DNA of 64,000 bases, taken from NCBI RefSeq assembly GCF_030813715.1, contig NZ_JAUSUZ010000001.1:4216001-4280000 (forward strand), given 5' to 3'. Origin of the DNA: Catenuloplanes indicus (GTDB lineage: Bacteria; Actinomycetota; Actinomycetes; Mycobacteriales; Micromonosporaceae). A program made the position numbers and the translations under genes. The number at the start of each line of letters is the position of its first letter. Within the stretch, counting starts at the first letter, position 1. The notes under the pieces are model-generated. The model saw nothing but the letters and a program-made list of their open reading frames with translations. It searched no databases and was not told the DNA's origin. Below, piece by piece: positions 1-8,836 of the stretch.

Positions 1-169
1 CGCCCGCCGCCGTCATGACGGCCTCCGTGGTCAGCGGAGTGATCTCTGAGACGGCGCCGACAAGCGTGGTCTTGCCGACGCCGAAGCCGCCGGCGATCAC
101 GATCTTGGCGGAGGTTATTTCTTTGCGCCGCTCCGGGCCCCCCGCTCGGTCAAAGCCTGCGAAGTCCAC
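1..169 (-). CDS. cvnD: Conservon GTPase CvnD (N-terminal part, cut by window edge)
   Basis: Only about 56 residues are present because the gene runs off the left edge. The reading frame from a GTG at 169 contains the P-loop GGFGVGKTT, typical of the small ATP/GTP-binding proteins that close actinobacterial conservons. Family knowledge: CvnD is a Ras/MglA-like GTPase that acts at the membrane with CvnA, CvnB and CvnC as a G-protein-like signalling complex. The start overlaps the end of the DUF742 gene by 20 nt, the usual translational coupling in these operons. The rest of the protein cannot be judged. Confidence 0.9.
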   Translation of the reverse strand, partial: MDFAGFDRAGGPERRKEITSAKIVIAGGFGVGKTTLVGAVSEITPLTTEAVMTAAG

Positions 170-512
170 TTAGCACCCTTTCAAGGAGATCCATCCGCTC
201 CTCATACGCTTCAACGGGAGCGGCACTGTGCAGGGTCAGCAGACCGTCGACAACCATGTCGGCGACGATGACGCGTGCGACGCCGAGCGGCAGGCGAGCA
301 TACGCGGCGATCTCCGCCAGGGACATCGCACGACCCTCGCAGAGGGATGCGATGCGGTGCTTGTCGTGTCCGGCGAAGCGCGCCTCCTGCACATTGGCGA
401 CGCTTGCCGTAAGGATCGCCTCGACGGCGATGTCTCGGCGCGCCTCTGTGCGGCCACGAGTGACCGCGTAAGGACGGACCAGTGACCCACGGGGGTCTTC
501 CGGCTGCACCAT
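150..512 (-). CDS. cvnC: DUF742 protein CvnC (conservon third gene)
   Basis: A 120-residue protein of the DUF742 family, with the N-terminal PRGSLVRPYAVTRGRT stretch and a predicted winged-helix-like middle (SLAEIAAYARLPLGVARVIVADMV). In conservons this protein couples the sensor CvnA and roadblock CvnB to the GTPase CvnD. Its biochemical role is not settled. The start at 512 is preferred over the GTG at 521 because AGGAGG lies 8 nt upstream of the ATG, while the GTG sits inside that ribosome-binding site. It lies 80 nt after cvnB and overlaps cvnD. Confidence 0.9.
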   Translation of the reverse strand: MVQPEDPRGSLVRPYAVTRGRTEARRDIAVEAILTASVANVQEARFAGHDKHRIASLCEGRAMSLAEIAAYARLPLGVARVIVADMVVDGLLTLHSAAPVEAYEERMDLLERVLSGLRRL

Positions 513-592
513 GACGGTCACCTCCTAGTAGCGCACTGCCCCGTTGTCAGAACCATCGATGATATTAACTGCTGTCCGGCTTCGCCGGGGGG

Positions 593-1006
593 TCATACGG
601 TGTGACCCACGGCCTCGCGCGGAAGCGGGCGCAGAGCCGCACCGACCCGCTCCACGAGAAGCGCCATCTCGTAGCCGACCTGGCCCACGTCGCAGCTGCG
701 CGCGGCCAGCACGGCCATCGAGCTTCCGTCCGAGATGGACATGAGGAAGAGGTACCCGCTGTCCATCTCGATGATGGTCTGCTGGACGCCGCCGCCGTGG
801 AACATCCGGGCGGCGCCCTCGGTCAGGCTGACCACACCGGAGGTGATGGCCGCCAGCTGGTCCGCCCGGTCGTGCGGGAGGTCCCGCGACGACGCGAGCA
901 ACAGGCCATCCGCCGACACGGCCACCACGTGGGCGATGCCGGCGACGCTGTCGGCGAAGTTGCTCAAAAGCCAACCCATGTCCTGCATCGCAGCTTGGCG
1001 GGTCAT
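593..1006 (-). CDS. cvnB: Roadblock/LC7 domain protein CvnB
   Basis: A 137-residue roadblock/LC7 protein (MGWLLSNFADSVAGIAHVVAVSADGLLLASS near the start). Family knowledge: roadblock proteins act as scaffolds or GTPase-activating partners of MglA/Ras-like GTPases, here CvnD. The length is normal for the family. The start has AAGGAG 8 nt upstream, and its ATG overlaps the cvnA stop codon in ATGA, so it is translationally coupled to the sensor gene. Confidence 0.93.
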   Translation of the reverse strand: MTRQAAMQDMGWLLSNFADSVAGIAHVVAVSADGLLLASSRDLPHDRADQLAAITSGVVSLTEGAARMFHGGGVQQTIIEMDSGYLFLMSISDGSSMAVLAARSCDVGQVGYEMALLVERVGAALRPLPREAVGHTV

Positions 1007-4000
1007 CCGTTGGTCTCCTTGGGGTTGGACTCGGCGTCGCCGGCTTCGGCACCGGCGCTCCGGCCGCGGTGCACACCACGGTGGTACGCGGACAGCAGGC
1101 CACGCACCTCATCGGGGGTGCGACGGGTTCGTTCCGCGGGCTTCGTCTCGACGCCGCCGGGGACCAGCTGCGCCTGCGGGGTCCGCTTCGGCAGGCCGGA
1201 CCGGGTGGTGCCGCTGGTGGCCGGCTTGGCCGCCTCCTGCGCGCGCTTCCAGCCGTCGTCGGCCGCGGTGCGCCAGGTGGCCTCGTCCGGCGTCACCGAC
1301 GGAGACGTCGCCGGGGCCGGTACCGGAGCCGGTGCGGGCGCCGCGGCCGGAGCGCCGAAACCGGAACTCACCGGCGTGCTGGTCTCCGCGCCGTACGACG
1401 TCGCACGGCTCTCGGACCGCCGCGGCGCGGCCGGCTCGGGAGCGCGCACCGGCAGCGCCGTGGTCTCGGCCGTCATCGCGGACGACGCCGACGGGGACGG
1501 CGCGCTGGTGCCACCGACCGGCGGCGGCGCGTACCCGGCCGTCGGCATCGACCAGACCGCGGTGTCGGCCTGGCCGTGGGTGCGGAACCAGACCGCCTCC
1601 ATCTGCCGGAAGATCGGCGCCTCGCCCTGCTCCGCCGGTGCACCGCCACGCTCGAACGGGGCCGTGCTGACCCCGCCCGGGGAGGCGGACATCGGGTGGA
1701 CGGTGGCGGAGATCGTCTGCGCTTCGGGCGCCGAGGCGACCGGGGGCACGATCGGCGTCTGCACCGACGGCGGGGCCGGCGGTGCGACCGGTGGGGCTAC
1801 CGGCGGCGGCGCGACCGGAGCCGGAGCGATCGCCGCGGGCTGCGTCTGCCGCTGGCTCGGGAACGCGGACCCGCCGATGGTCGGCAGCTGCTGCGTGGCG
1901 TCCTGCCGGGGGCGCAGCGGGTTCTGCCCGGCGACCGGCAGCGCCTGCGTCGGAGTGCCCGCGTTGACCTGGAAGTCACGCGGCTGCTGCGGTGCGGGCT
2001 GCTGCCACTGCTCGGCCGGCTCGCGCGGCGGGGTGAGCGTGGCGGTACGCGACGGGGTGAGCGACTCGCCCCACGCGGGTGGGGAGCTGACCGGTGCCGA
2101 CGGGCCCTGCTCGACGGCGAGCGGGCTGCGCGGACGCGGCAGAGCAGGCTCGCGCCCACGGGTGCGCGGTAGCACAACCACCCCGTGCGGCAATGTCACT
2201 TGCGCGACAGTACCACCCTCCACATTGGGCCGAAGCTCCACTCGGATGCCGTAACGGGAGGCGAGCCGGCCGACGACCGCGAGACCCATCAGGCGGAACG
2301 CGCCGACGTCCACGGTGGGCGGTGTCTCGAGCCGCTGGTTCAGCGACTCCATCTGCTCCTCGGTCATGCCGAGGCCACGGTCCTCCACCTGGATCAGCAC
2401 GTAGTCCCGGACGCGGCGGGCGTCCGCGACCACCACCGTGTTCGGCGGCGAGAACCGGGTCGCGTTGTCGAGCAGCTCGGCGACGAGCCGCACGACGTCG
2501 TTGACCGCGTGCGCGGAGACCGAGATGTCGGTGTCCACCGTGCCGAACTCGATGCGGTTGTAGAGCTCGACCTCGGACTGCGAGGCCCGGAGCACGTCGA
2601 TCAGAAGCGCGTCCTCGCGCCGCGGCGGCGCGGAGTCCGCGCCCGCGAGAACCAGCAGGTTCTCGTCGTTGCGGCGCATTCGGGTGGCGAGGTGGTCGAG
2701 CTGGAAGAGCTGGGCGAGGCGCTTGGGGTCCTCCTCACCTCGCTCGATCTTGTCGAGCTCACCGATCATGCGGTCGACCAGCGCCTGCGAGCGGCGGGCC
2801 AGGTTGAGGAACATCGCGGAGACGGAGGTACGGAGGGCGGCCTGCTCGGCCGCGATCCGGACCGCCTCGCGGTGCACCACGTTGAAGGCCTGCGCGACCT
2901 CACCGACCTCGTCCCGCGTGTTGAGGCGGATCGGGTCGCGCAGCTCCTTGACGATCTCGTCCGCGCCGCCCTCACCGAGGCTGCGCACGTCACGGAGCCG
3001 GGCGACCGCGTCCGGGAGGTCGTGGTTGGCCACCGTCATGGCGCCCTCACGCAGTCGCCGGAGCGACGCGTTGAGCGAGCGGGCGAGCAGGAACGCGAGA
3101 GCGACGGCGACCGCGAGCGCGATGAGGACCAGCGCGATCTCGATGATCACCTGCTGGACGACCGCGTTCTGCTCCGCCTCCGCGTACGCGACGAGCTGCT
3201 GCTCGATGCCGATCTCGGCGTGCCGCATCAGGTTCGCGACCGCGCCGATGGCGGCGGAGGCGGCGTCCGCGGTGATCTCCGGCTGCGCGGTCGAGCCGGC
3301 GGTGGTGATGATGGTGTTCGCCACGCGCTCGGCGAACGTGACCGCGTCACCGGTGATCGTGCTGTTGACGACGTTGCGCAGCGCCTCGTCGTTCGAGGCC
3401 GCGACCGCGACCTGCGCCTCCTGCTGTTCGGCCAGCGTGGCGAGGAACGAGGCGAGCTGCTCCTGCCCGAGGTTCCGGTTGCCCAGCAGCGCGACGTACG
3501 CGACGGCCTGCTCCTCCGCGGTGGCGTTCTTCGCGTTCGAGAACGCGAAGGCGGTCCGCAGCGAGTCGGCGAGGTCACCCTCACCGGCGGTCTGACTGAT
3601 CACCTCCAGGTACGCCATCAGGTCGTCCATCACCACGCCGTAGCGCAGGATCGCGGCCTGCGGGGTGGTCCTCTCCCCCGCCAGCACGTCCTGCCGGGTG
3701 GTGTCCAGCCGCTCGTCGATGTTGCTGTCGATGGTCAGCAGCCGGGTCTCGACGTTCTCCGGCAGACCGGAGAGTGCCCGCCGGGACTCCTGGTAGGACG
3801 CGATGCGCTGATCGGTCGCCGCGGTCGCGGCCGTGAACGCGTTCGACAGGTTGGCGTTGCTCCCACCCGCGAGCAGGCGAGCGGCTGCCATCCGCTCACC
3901 GTGCAGATCATGGGAGAGCGCCGACACGTCGAGGCTGAGCGCGGTCAGCGACCGCACGAGGCCTGCGTCCGCGGCCCGGTTGGTGCTCTCCCAGAGCCGC

Positions 4001-4149
4001 AGGCTTGCGAGCACGAGGATGGCTGCCACCGGGACCACGAGGATCATGGCGAGCTTTGTACGGATCCGGGCGTCGCGAAGGCGCGGCAGACCGGATCGAC
4101 GCGCGGGACGCGCGAAGTTGCCCAAATTCGCTTTGGGGTGCGTGCTCAC
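1003..4149 (-). CDS. cvnA: NIT-domain sensor histidine kinase-like protein CvnA
   Basis: A 1,048-residue membrane sensor that heads the conservon. Visible layout: basic N-terminus, TM1 at about residues 30-50, extracytoplasmic nitrate/nitrite-sensing (NIT) type helical domain to about 330, TM2 about 336-358, HAMP-like linker to about 383, dimerisation region with a candidate His in QLDHLATRMRR, and a HATPase domain with N-box ELLDNATRFSPP (about 560) and DRGLGMT (about 593). The last ~380 residues are a Pro/Ala/Ser-rich, probably disordered tail. GTG at 4149 is chosen because GGAGG lies just upstream; in-frame TTG/GTG further up lack one. It probably relays an outside signal to CvnB/C/D. The ligand is unknown. 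Confidence 0.92.
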   Translation of the reverse strand: MSTHPKANLGNFARPARRSGLPRLRDARIRTKLAMILVVPVAAILVLASLRLWESTNRAADAGLVRSLTALSLDVSALSHDLHGERMAAARLLAGGSNANLSNAFTAATAATDQRIASYQESRRALSGLPENVETRLLTIDSNIDERLDTTRQDVLAGERTTPQAAILRYGVVMDDLMAYLEVISQTAGEGDLADSLRTAFAFSNAKNATAEEQAVAYVALLGNRNLGQEQLASFLATLAEQQEAQVAVAASNDEALRNVVNSTITGDAVTFAERVANTIITTAGSTAQPEITADAASAAIGAVANLMRHAEIGIEQQLVAYAEAEQNAVVQQVIIEIALVLIALAVAVALAFLLARSLNASLRRLREGAMTVANHDLPDAVARLRDVRSLGEGGADEIVKELRDPIRLNTRDEVGEVAQAFNVVHREAVRIAAEQAALRTSVSAMFLNLARRSQALVDRMIGELDKIERGEEDPKRLAQLFQLDHLATRMRRNDENLLVLAGADSAPPRREDALLIDVLRASQSEVELYNRIEFGTVDTDISVSAHAVNDVVRLVAELLDNATRFSPPNTVVVADARRVRDYVLIQVEDRGLGMTEEQMESLNQRLETPPTVDVGAFRLMGLAVVGRLASRYGIRVELRPNVEGGTVAQVTLPHGVVVLPRTRGREPALPRPRSPLAVEQGPSAPVSSPPAWGESLTPSRTATLTPPREPAEQWQQPAPQQPRDFQVNAGTPTQALPVAGQNPLRPRQDATQQLPTIGGSAFPSQRQTQPAAIAPAPVAPPPVAPPVAPPAPPSVQTPIVPPVASAPEAQTISATVHPMSASPGGVSTAPFERGGAPAEQGEAPIFRQMEAVWFRTHGQADTAVWSMPTAGYAPPPVGGTSAPSPSASSAMTAETTALPVRAPEPAAPRRSESRATSYGAETSTPVSSGFGAPAAAPAPAPVPAPATSPSVTPDEATWRTAADDGWKRAQEAAKPATSGTTRSGLPKRTPQAQLVPGGVETKPAERTRRTPDEVRGLLSAYHRGVHRGRSAGAEAGDAESNPKETNG

Positions 4150-4570
4150 GAGACCTCCGTCGTTCTCGTCCACGCGCAACCCGCCTTCATGACGGCATGG
4201 GGGGTGGGGTTGTCACACGCGGCACGATCCGCGATTTCACCAGAAGCGGCCGCGAATGGGAAGCCTCAGGGAGGCAGGAATCGGTCTCGGCGGACCGATC
4301 ATCCAAGAACAGTCAGCCGGTGTGGAGTCGGTCTCACCGCGTTGAACTGCACGAATGACTCGGCGCGTGCTATTAATCACCGCAAAGTTATGCCAAATGC
4401 ACACCGGACCCGCCCGCATCGTGGGACGAAGTGTCCACGAACGAGCATCCACCTCCAGCTTGACCAGTAGACCGAACGGTTGGCACAGTTCTCGCGTTTG
4501 CCGTCTCGTACGCGGGACGGCAGTGAGCGCCGCGCAGCCGTCGCTGCGCCGCGAAGAGGAGGACTGACCC
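4150..4570. other. Divergent intergenic region between cvnA and orphan binding protein
   Basis: About 420 nt separate the two divergent genes, so both promoters should lie here. The stretch around 4360-4400 is noticeably more A+T-rich than its surroundings (tgctattaatcaccgcaaag). No confident -35/-10 pair, operator repeat or RNA gene was identified. Confidence 0.4.
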
Positions 4571-5734
4571 TTGAGGCCAACCCGCGCCATGCTCGCGGTG
4601 GTCACCTCGGCCGCTCTGCTGGCAACGGCCGCCGGATGCGATTCAGCGACCACTGAGGACACCGCAGCAACCATTCTGATCGCCGCCGATCTGGAGCTGT
4701 CCGGTTCCGGCGCCTCGGTGGGCACCGCCTACAAGAACGCGCTGGAGCTGAAGAGAGATCAGCTCAACGCGGTGCCCGGTGGCCCGAGGATCGAGCTGGA
4801 CATCAAAGACAACCGGTCGGACAGCAAACTGTCGGCCCAGAACATCACCCAGTTCGCCAACAACTCGAATGTTGCGGCGCTCATCACAGGCGCTTGCGCG
4901 CAGTGTGTGACGGAGTCACTGGAGACGATCACGGCGCGCAAGCTTCCGACGATCTCTCTGTCGCCGTCGTCCGATGTGGTGCTTCCGGTCACAGAACGTC
5001 AATTCATCTTCAAGCTTGCGTCCAATCCGGATCACAACGCGTCCGCACTGGTGTCCGAAATTGCGTCGTCCGATATTGATCGCTTCGCGTTGGTGACGAC
5101 GACCGACCCGTACGGCGAGAACATGCGGGAGACGATCACCAACGAGGCGCGCAACGCGGATATGACCAAGGTCGGCGACCGGCCGATCGCGCCGGGCGAC
5201 GCGGAGGTCGACACCGCCGTCGCGCAGCTGGTCGCGCTGGCCCCGGACGCGCTGGTGGTGGGCGCGCTGCCGGACCGCGCGCAGGAGGTCGCGGTCAGCG
5301 CCCGCAAGGCCGGCTTCGACGGCCCCATCTTCTTCGACGCGGCCGCGGCCGGTGACCTGTTCCTGTCCGGCGAGGCGCAGAAGGCGTCGGACGGCGCGAC
5401 CATGGTCTTCTCGCAGACGCTGACGATCGACGAGGTCATCGCGAACACGCCGGCCAAGGCTTCGCGAGCCGCGTGGTTCAGCGACTACACGTCCCGGTTC
5501 GGCACGTACTACGGGCCGTCCTCGTTCGCCGCGGACGCGGTGCAGCTGATCGTGAACGGCGTGCAGCGGGCCGGCGGCACGAACGGCGACGCGCTGCGCG
5601 GCGCGATCGAGACCAGCCAGATGGACGGGATCACCGGCCCGATCCGCCTGACCCCGACGAACCACTCGGGTCTGATGCCGCAGACGCTGGTGGTGCTGGT
5701 CGCGGACAGCGGTCGCTGGCACCTGAAGGCCTGA
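4571..5734 (+). CDS. Orphan branched-chain-type ABC substrate-binding lipoprotein
   Basis: A 387-residue periplasmic-binding protein of the LivJ/receptor-family ligand-binding type. It has a signal peptide ending in lipobox LATAAGC (Cys about residue 23), so it should be a membrane-tethered lipoprotein. The fold is suggested by ILIAADLELSGSGASVGTAY, a first lobe with GACAQCVTES and a second-lobe segment DRFALVTTTDPYGENMRE. The TTG start at 4571 is favoured by AGGAGG about 8 nt upstream; an in-frame ATG at 4589 would shorten the signal peptide. No LivH/M/F/G genes are nearby. Divergent placement next to cvnA suggests, as inference, that it delivers or senses a ligand for the conservon sensor rather than feeding a transporter. 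Confidence 0.85.
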   Translation: MRPTRAMLAVVTSAALLATAAGCDSATTEDTAATILIAADLELSGSGASVGTAYKNALELKRDQLNAVPGGPRIELDIKDNRSDSKLSAQNITQFANNSNVAALITGACAQCVTESLETITARKLPTISLSPSSDVVLPVTERQFIFKLASNPDHNASALVSEIASSDIDRFALVTTTDPYGENMRETITNEARNADMTKVGDRPIAPGDAEVDTAVAQLVALAPDALVVGALPDRAQEVAVSARKAGFDGPIFFDAAAAGDLFLSGEAQKASDGATMVFSQTLTIDEVIANTPAKASRAAWFSDYTSRFGTYYGPSSFAADAVQLIVNGVQRAGGTNGDALRGAIETSQMDGITGPIRLTPTNHSGLMPQTLVVLVADSGRWHLKA

Positions 5735-5750
5735 TCCACCACGGTACGAC

Positions 5751-5782
5751 GAAGGGGGCCCGCCGACCGGTGGGCCCCCTTC
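5751..5782. terminator. Bidirectional terminator hairpin
   Basis: A 14-bp stem (one G-U pair) with the 4-nt loop GACC, between two convergent genes (binding protein on plus, permease on minus). Position and strength suit termination from both sides. Confidence 0.8.
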
Positions 5783-5792
5783 GCGTTGCCGT

Positions 5793-6587
5793 CTACCGGG
5801 AGGTCTCCCGGGCCCACGGCAGCAGCAGGCGCTCCGCCCAGACGATCAGGTAGTACGACAGCACGCTCATCAGGCCGAGCAGGAAGATGCCGGCGAACGC
5901 GAGCGGCGTGTTCAGCTGCGACCGGGACGACGCGATCACGTAGCCGATGCCGTCGCCGCCACCACCGATGAACTCACCCACCACCGCGCCGACGAACGCC
6001 AGCGAGATGCCGAGCTTGAGGCCGGTGAAGAACTGCGGCAGCGCCCACGGCACGCGGACCTTGAGGAACGTCTTCAGCTTCGACGCGTCCATCGACTGGG
6101 TCAGCTCGATCAGGTCGGCCGGCACCGACTTCAGGCCGGCCATCGTGGACAGCACGATCGGGAAGAACGAGAGCAGCACCACGACCAGCACCTTCGGCTC
6201 GTAGCCGAAGCCGAACCACATCACCAGCATCGGGCCGATGGCGATCTTCGGGATGGCGTTGAAGGCCACCAGGATCGGGGAGATGGCCTGGTCCAGCACG
6301 CGCGAACCGGCAAGCGACAGCGCCAGCAGCACCCCGATGACGATCGCGATGGCAAAGCCCAGCCAAACCTCGAACAGGGTGAACAGCGACTGGTCGATCA
6401 GGTACTCGGCACGTGAGCCGACGATCACCTCGAGCGCGAGCTCGGGCGACGGGACCACGGACGTCGGCACGTCCCAGACGCGTACCGCGGCGTACCAGGC
6501 GGCCAGGATCAACACGAAAGCGAACAACGGCAGAAGCACGCCGCCGACCTGCGGGCGTCGGAAACGCCCCACGGCCTGCGTGGTCAT
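5793..6587 (-). CDS. ABC transporter permease, SsuC/TauC/NrtB type
   Basis: A 264-residue inner-membrane permease of the nitrate/sulfonate/pyrimidine importer class. Hydrophobic segments begin with LLPLFAFVLILAAWYAAV. The EAA-loop region that docks with the ATPase is visible (GLKSVPADLIELTQSMDASKLKTFLKVRVPWALPQFFTGLKLG). The start at 6587 has GGGAG about 7 nt upstream; longer in-frame extensions lack membrane-protein character. The matching ATPase gene starts 139 nt away on the other strand and the binding protein follows it, so the three probably form one importer. The substrate is not deducible from sequence. Confidence 0.9.
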   Translation of the reverse strand: MTTQAVGRFRRPQVGGVLLPLFAFVLILAAWYAAVRVWDVPTSVVPSPELALEVIVGSRAEYLIDQSLFTLFEVWLGFAIAIVIGVLLALSLAGSRVLDQAISPILVAFNAIPKIAIGPMLVMWFGFGYEPKVLVVVLLSFFPIVLSTMAGLKSVPADLIELTQSMDASKLKTFLKVRVPWALPQFFTGLKLGISLAFVGAVVGEFIGGGGDGIGYVIASSRSQLNTPLAFAGIFLLGLMSVLSYYLIVWAERLLLPWARETSR

Positions 6588-6725
6588 AGGAACTCCCTTG
6601 TGGACCTGAGGGGTGGGAATCTCGCGATAGCGGCAAATCATGAGATTTGACGCTATGTACGGACCAATGATGCAGGGGCTAGCCTGTGCGCGCAGGGTGC
6701 TCGCCGATCGCACAGGAGAGGGCAA

Positions 6726-7496
6726 ATGATCCAGCTCAACAACGTCTCCCGGACGTTCCACGGACGCCGCGGCACCGTGGAGGCGCTGCGGGGCATCAAC
6801 TTGCACATCCGCGAGGGCGAGTTCGTCGCGATCGTGGGCCGGTCCGGTTGCGGCAAGTCCACACTGCTCCGCCTGATCGCCGGGCTGCTCCCGGTGACCG
6901 ACGGCAACATCGTGGTCGGCGGCACCGCCGTCACCAAGGCGCGGCGGGAGACCGCAATGCAGTTCCAGCGTCCGGCACTGCTGCCGTGGCGTACCGTGCT
7001 GGGCAACGTGCTGTTCCCGGTGGAGATCTTCGGCTGGAAGAAGCGCCAGCACGTCGAGCGCGCCCGACAGCTGCTCGCCACCGTCGGCCTCGAGGGGTTC
7101 GAGGACCGCATGCCGCACGAGCTCTCCGGTGGCATGCAGCAGCGTGTCTCGCTGTGCCGGTCGCTGATCCAGTCGCCCAAGGTGATGCTGATGGACGAGC
7201 CGTTCTCCGCGCTCGACGCGCTCACCCGCGAGGAGATGAGCGTCGAACTGCAGCGCATCCACATGGAGGAGCGGACCACCACGGTCTTCGTCACCCACTC
7301 GATCGACGAGGCGGTGCTGCTGGCCGACCGGGTGATCGTGCTCAGCCCGCGGCCGGGCCGGATCAAGGAGATCGTCGATATCGACGTCCCCCGCCCGCGG
7401 TCGCTCGGCCCCAGCGCGCACCTGGAGACGCTGGCCGGGCACCAGGCCCGCCTGCACGAGCTGCTGATGCACCGGGACGAGCCGATCGCTGCCTGA
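6726..7496 (+). CDS. ABC transporter ATPase, SsuB/TauB type
   Basis: A 256-residue ABC ATPase with Walker A GRSGCGKST, Q-loop QRPALLPWRT, signature LSGGMQQRV, Walker B VMLMDEPFSALD and the switch His in FVTHSIDEA. These are the standard features of the SsuB/TauB/NrtD importer class. GGAGAGGGCAA lies directly ahead of the ATG. It powers uptake together with the permease at 5793-6587 and the binding protein at 7566-8588. It lies on the opposite strand from both partners, which is unusual for this class, where all genes are normally in one operon. Confidence 0.93.
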   Translation: MIQLNNVSRTFHGRRGTVEALRGINLHIREGEFVAIVGRSGCGKSTLLRLIAGLLPVTDGNIVVGGTAVTKARRETAMQFQRPALLPWRTVLGNVLFPVEIFGWKKRQHVERARQLLATVGLEGFEDRMPHELSGGMQQRVSLCRSLIQSPKVMLMDEPFSALDALTREEMSVELQRIHMEERTTTVFVTHSIDEAVLLADRVIVLSPRPGRIKEIVDIDVPRPRSLGPSAHLETLAGHQARLHELLMHRDEPIAA

Positions 7497-7508
7497 CCTT
7501 TGTGGACA

Positions 7509-7548
7509 GACATTCGGCCGTGCCCCGCGAGGGACACGGCCGAATGTC
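7509..7548. terminator. Bidirectional terminator hairpin
   Basis: A perfect 14-bp inverted repeat (7509-7522 with 7535-7548, 12-nt loop) between the convergent ATPase and binding-protein genes, 12 nt after the ATPase stop. It should terminate both transcripts. Confidence 0.85.
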
Positions 7549-7565
7549 GTTGCGGCATCGTGCGA

Positions 7566-8588
7566 TCAGGCCTTGGGAGCCAGATCGATCTTCACGAAGT
7601 CCGCCGGGGTCTTGCCGGCCGGGATCGAGCCGGCGCCCTCGAGGATCGCGATGACCTTGGCGACCCGGTCCGCGTCGACGACGCCCAGCTTCGGCGCGTC
7701 ACCGATGGTGTAGGTCTTCATGATGACCATCTCGGCCGCGGCGACCTCGACGTCCGTCTCCGGGACGGCCTTGGCGAGGATGTCCGCGGACTCCTTCGGG
7801 TTGTTGATCGAGTAGTCCATGCCCTTGAGCAGCGCGGTCGCGAACTTCTGCGCCATCTCCGGGTTCTCGTTCGCGATCTTGTCCGAGGTGAGCAGGAAGT
7901 GACCGTAGAGGTCGGTGATCACGTCGGAGAACGGCAGCGAGACCGCCTTGCGGGTGCCGCCGCCGGCCGCCTTCTCGATCAGCGGCTGACCCACGACGAA
8001 CTGGCCGATCGCGTCGACCCTGCCCTGGCCGAGCGCCGGGCCGAGCGCGCCCGCCTCGGTCGGGACGATCGTGACCTTCTTGTCGTCGAAGCCGGCGAGC
8101 TTCGCGTACAGCGGGAAGAGGATCGAGGTGGTGGCGCCGTTCTGGTCGCCGAGCTTCTTGCCCTCGAGGTCCTTCGGCGTGGTGATGCCCTTGTCGTCGA
8201 GGGTCATGATGCCGACCATCGAGCGCTGCTGCACGGCCGCGACCGCGGTGATGCCCTCGGTCTTGCCGTTCGCCTTGGTCAGCATGTAGCCGGTCGAGTC
8301 CACCGGCGCGAAGTCGGCGGCGCCGGACTGCAGCGCGGCCATGTTCTCGCCGGAGCCGGTGCCGACCTGGATGTCGACGTCGAGGCCGACCTCCTCGAAG
8401 AAGCCCTTCTCCTTCGCGACGTACGCGTAGCCCTCACGGCCGAACGTATTGAACGCTGTTAGGTACGTCACCTTGGTGAGCTCGCCGGAGGCGCTGTCGC
8501 CTCCGGAGTCACCCGAATCGGTGCATCCGGCCACTGCCACCACTGCCATGGCAGCAACAGCCGCCGCGAGTCCGCGGAACGTCCTCAT
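7566..8588 (-). CDS. NMT1/SsuA-type ABC substrate-binding lipoprotein
   Basis: A 340-residue lipoprotein with lipobox AVAGC (Cys about 22) followed by an NMT1/THI5-like/SsuA periplasmic binding fold (AYVAKEKGFFEEVGLDVDIQ, LQSGAADFAPVDSTGYM, TPKDLEGKKLGDQNG). It should deliver ligand to the permease and ATPase encoded just to its left. Family members bind sulfonates, nitrate, taurine, riboflavin or the thiamine pyrimidine precursor. The nearby thi operon makes a pyrimidine role tempting, but the W-PN-H pocket start seen in ThiY/THI5 proteins is absent and there is no TPP riboswitch upstream, so the substrate stays open. Confidence 0.88.
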   Translation of the reverse strand: MRTFRGLAAAVAAMAVVAVAGCTDSGDSGGDSASGELTKVTYLTAFNTFGREGYAYVAKEKGFFEEVGLDVDIQVGTGSGENMAALQSGAADFAPVDSTGYMLTKANGKTEGITAVAAVQQRSMVGIMTLDDKGITTPKDLEGKKLGDQNGATTSILFPLYAKLAGFDDKKVTIVPTEAGALGPALGQGRVDAIGQFVVGQPLIEKAAGGGTRKAVSLPFSDVITDLYGHFLLTSDKIANENPEMAQKFATALLKGMDYSINNPKESADILAKAVPETDVEVAAAEMVIMKTYTIGDAPKLGVVDADRVAKVIAILEGAGSIPAGKTPADFVKIDLAPKA

Positions 8589-8836
8589 GGGATTCTTGCC
8601 CTTCCTCCAGCCACCCTGGCTAGGCCATCTAGGTCAGGTGTGAGCGGGCCGGGCGGTGGCGGCATCACTATCGATCCCCCTGCCGACAACCCCCGGCGTA
8701 GCGGGCAACAGAGTACGAGACCACGCGTTACCGGTCACCCCGCCCTCGCATTGCGAGACGGCAACGAAATGGACAGTGTTGGCTTAACCACTTCTTAGGT
8801 GCGAGAACGCCGAGATGGGGGCTAACCTCTGCGCCC

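Noticed and set aside
602-4470. Long plus-strand frames opposite cvnA and cvnB (550 and 761 residues)
   Set aside because: Shadows of the well-supported minus-strand conservon genes; no recognisable domains and no ribosome-binding sites.
4150-4570. Search for tRNA or small RNA genes in the larger gaps
   Set aside because: No cloverleaf, T-loop GTTCGA-type motif or terminator-bounded RNA was recognised here or in the other long gaps.
7566-8588. Assignment of the NMT1-type importer as a thiamine-precursor (ThiXYZ) transporter
   Set aside because: No TPP riboswitch precedes any of its genes, the typical pocket residues of ThiY are not seen, and three unrelated genes separate it from the thi operon. 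Left as substrate unknown.
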